Part shown: one piece after another, positions 63,537 through 64,000 of the stretch
Numbering within the stretch: the stretch's first letter is position 1
How the letters are laid out: each line of letters opens with the position of its first letter
Source: Neorhizobium galegae bv. officinalis
GTDB taxonomy: Bacteria; Pseudomonadota; Alphaproteobacteria; Rhizobiales; Rhizobiaceae
Assembly: GCA_000985875.1 (NCBI GenBank)
Contig: CCRI01000013.1
Span: 165,245 to 229,244, forward strand
Direction: 5' to 3'
DNA: 64,000 nt
Translations under genes and position numbers: made by a program
Notes under the pieces: model-generated
What the model was told of the DNA's origin: nothing
The model's database searches: none
Seen by the model: the letters and a program-made list of their open reading frames with translations, nothing else

Positions 63537-64000
63537 ATGAGCGGAGACACAGGGACGATCATGCCTGGGTGGTCGGTGGCGCCCGTGGTTGGCGATCGCC
63601 TTCTCGTGCCAGACCAACCGCCAAGACGACGTACGGTGTTGGGCAGAGCTTGGCTTGCCGGGGTCTCCCTGTTTGCGCTTTTTCTGCATTGGCAGCCGGC
63701 GTGGGCGCAAAACCAGTCGATCGACGGCGAGACAAAAGTGGTTTCCGGCCGGGCACCTAGCGATTATCCTTCACCCTGGATTATCAACGCGAATCTCATT
63801 GTCGGAGCTACCAGTATCGGTTCTCTGACAATCGAAAGTGGTGGCATCGTCAGCAGCGCCGGCAGCACGATGGGCGACATGGCCGGATCCCGCGGGATGG
63901 TGACCGTAACGGGAGCCGGATCGAGCTGGACGGCTTTCGAGATAATCATCGGCGCGCATGGCGAAGGCACATTGTCGGTTCTCGATGGCGCCTCGGTCGA
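63537..64000 (+). CDS. autotransporter-like passenger protein, 5' part
   Basis: An open frame running off the right edge (at least 154 residues). A long signal-like N-terminus (RRTVLGRAWLAGVSLFALFL, ending WAQNQ) is followed by passenger beta-helix repeats: LTIESGGIVSSAGS, VTVTGAGSSWTAFEIIIGAH and GTLSVLDGASV. The VTGAGSSW and GTLSVLDGA units are typical of type V autotransporters in rhizobia. ATG 63537 (AAAGGGG 10 bp upstream) or ATG 63561 (AGGGA 5 bp upstream) may be the start. Surface adhesion is a plausible role; the beta-barrel would lie beyond the window. Confidence 0.75.
   Translation, partial: MSGDTGTIMPGWSVAPVVGDRLLVPDQPPRRRTVLGRAWLAGVSLFALFLHWQPAWAQNQSIDGETKVVSGRAPSDYPSPWIINANLIVGATSIGSLTIESGGIVSSAGSTMGDMAGSRGMVTVTGAGSSWTAFEIIIGAHGEGTLSVLDGASV

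Overview
The window reads as one piece of a high-GC alphaproteobacterial genome, most likely a Rhizobiaceae member (Rhizobium/Agrobacterium type) and probably a secondary replicon. This is inferred from the gene families: many peptide-type and sugar ABC transporters, TRAP and Bug-type binding proteins, GntR/LacI/LysR/Lrp regulators, and rhizobial families such as DUF1403 and DUF1206. I saw no rRNA, tRNA, replication gene, CRISPR array or ribosomal protein gene. The species cannot be named from this window.

Layout. (1) 0-9.0 kb, minus strand: one tightly coupled operon encoding a peptide-type ABC importer (two permeases, binding protein, fused double ATPase) with four enzymes: a creatininase-like amidohydrolase, an RraA/HMG-aldolase-like protein, a gamma-glutamyltransferase and an N-formylglutamate amidohydrolase. 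A divergent LysR regulator follows at 9.1 kb. (2) 10.2-12.3 kb: a secreted tannase/feruloyl-esterase-type enzyme and a small ORF. (3) 12.4-15.7 kb: glucarate dehydratase with an orphan Bug-type binding protein and a divergent GntR/FCD regulator. (4) 15.8-25.7 kb: a GntR/HutC-type regulator divergent from an operon with two M20-type amidohydrolases flanking a second complete peptide-type importer, then a decayed SDR gene and a malate/lactate-type dehydrogenase. (5) 25.8-31.1 kb, minus strand: a third peptide-type importer with separate DppD and DppF ATPases. (6) 31.2-40.2 kb: sugar-acid catabolism. A plus-strand set holds a GntR regulator, a DapA-family lyase and an enolase-superfamily dehydratase. 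A minus-strand operon holds a GntR regulator, a TRAP transporter, an L-idonate-type dehydrogenase and mannonate dehydratase. (7) 40.2-45.0 kb: a LysR regulator, an exported metallo-beta-lactamase-fold protein with an altered metal motif, a small membrane protein, and chromate resistance genes (rhodanese-ChrB fusion and ChrA). (8) 45.1-52.4 kb: a LacI regulator with palindromic operators divergent from a sugar operon (Gfo/Idh/MocA oxidoreductase, TIM-barrel isomerase, complete carbohydrate ABC importer).

(9) 52.5-63.4 kb is different: an accessory, decaying region. Intact genes here include a nucleotidyltransferase-HEPN protein, small membrane and hypothetical proteins, a phospholipase-D-like protein, a DMT exporter with its Lrp/AsnC regulator, and a two-HTH-like protein. 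They are mixed with frameshifted or truncated remnants: an AbrB antitoxin, DUF1403, DUF1206, SMI1/KNR4, a tyrosine integrase, VapC (its antitoxin is intact) and an IS21 IstA fragment. A resolvase-site-like palindrome also lies here. (10) From 63.5 kb to the right edge an autotransporter-like passenger protein begins and runs out of the window.

The first 52 kb thus form a set of substrate-specific uptake-plus-catabolism modules, each next to its own regulator, while the last 11 kb record repeated insertion and decay. The most notable biology is the first operon, whose enzyme set does not match a pathway I can name, and two enzyme homologues (an M20 protein and an MBL-fold protein) that lack family metal ligands.
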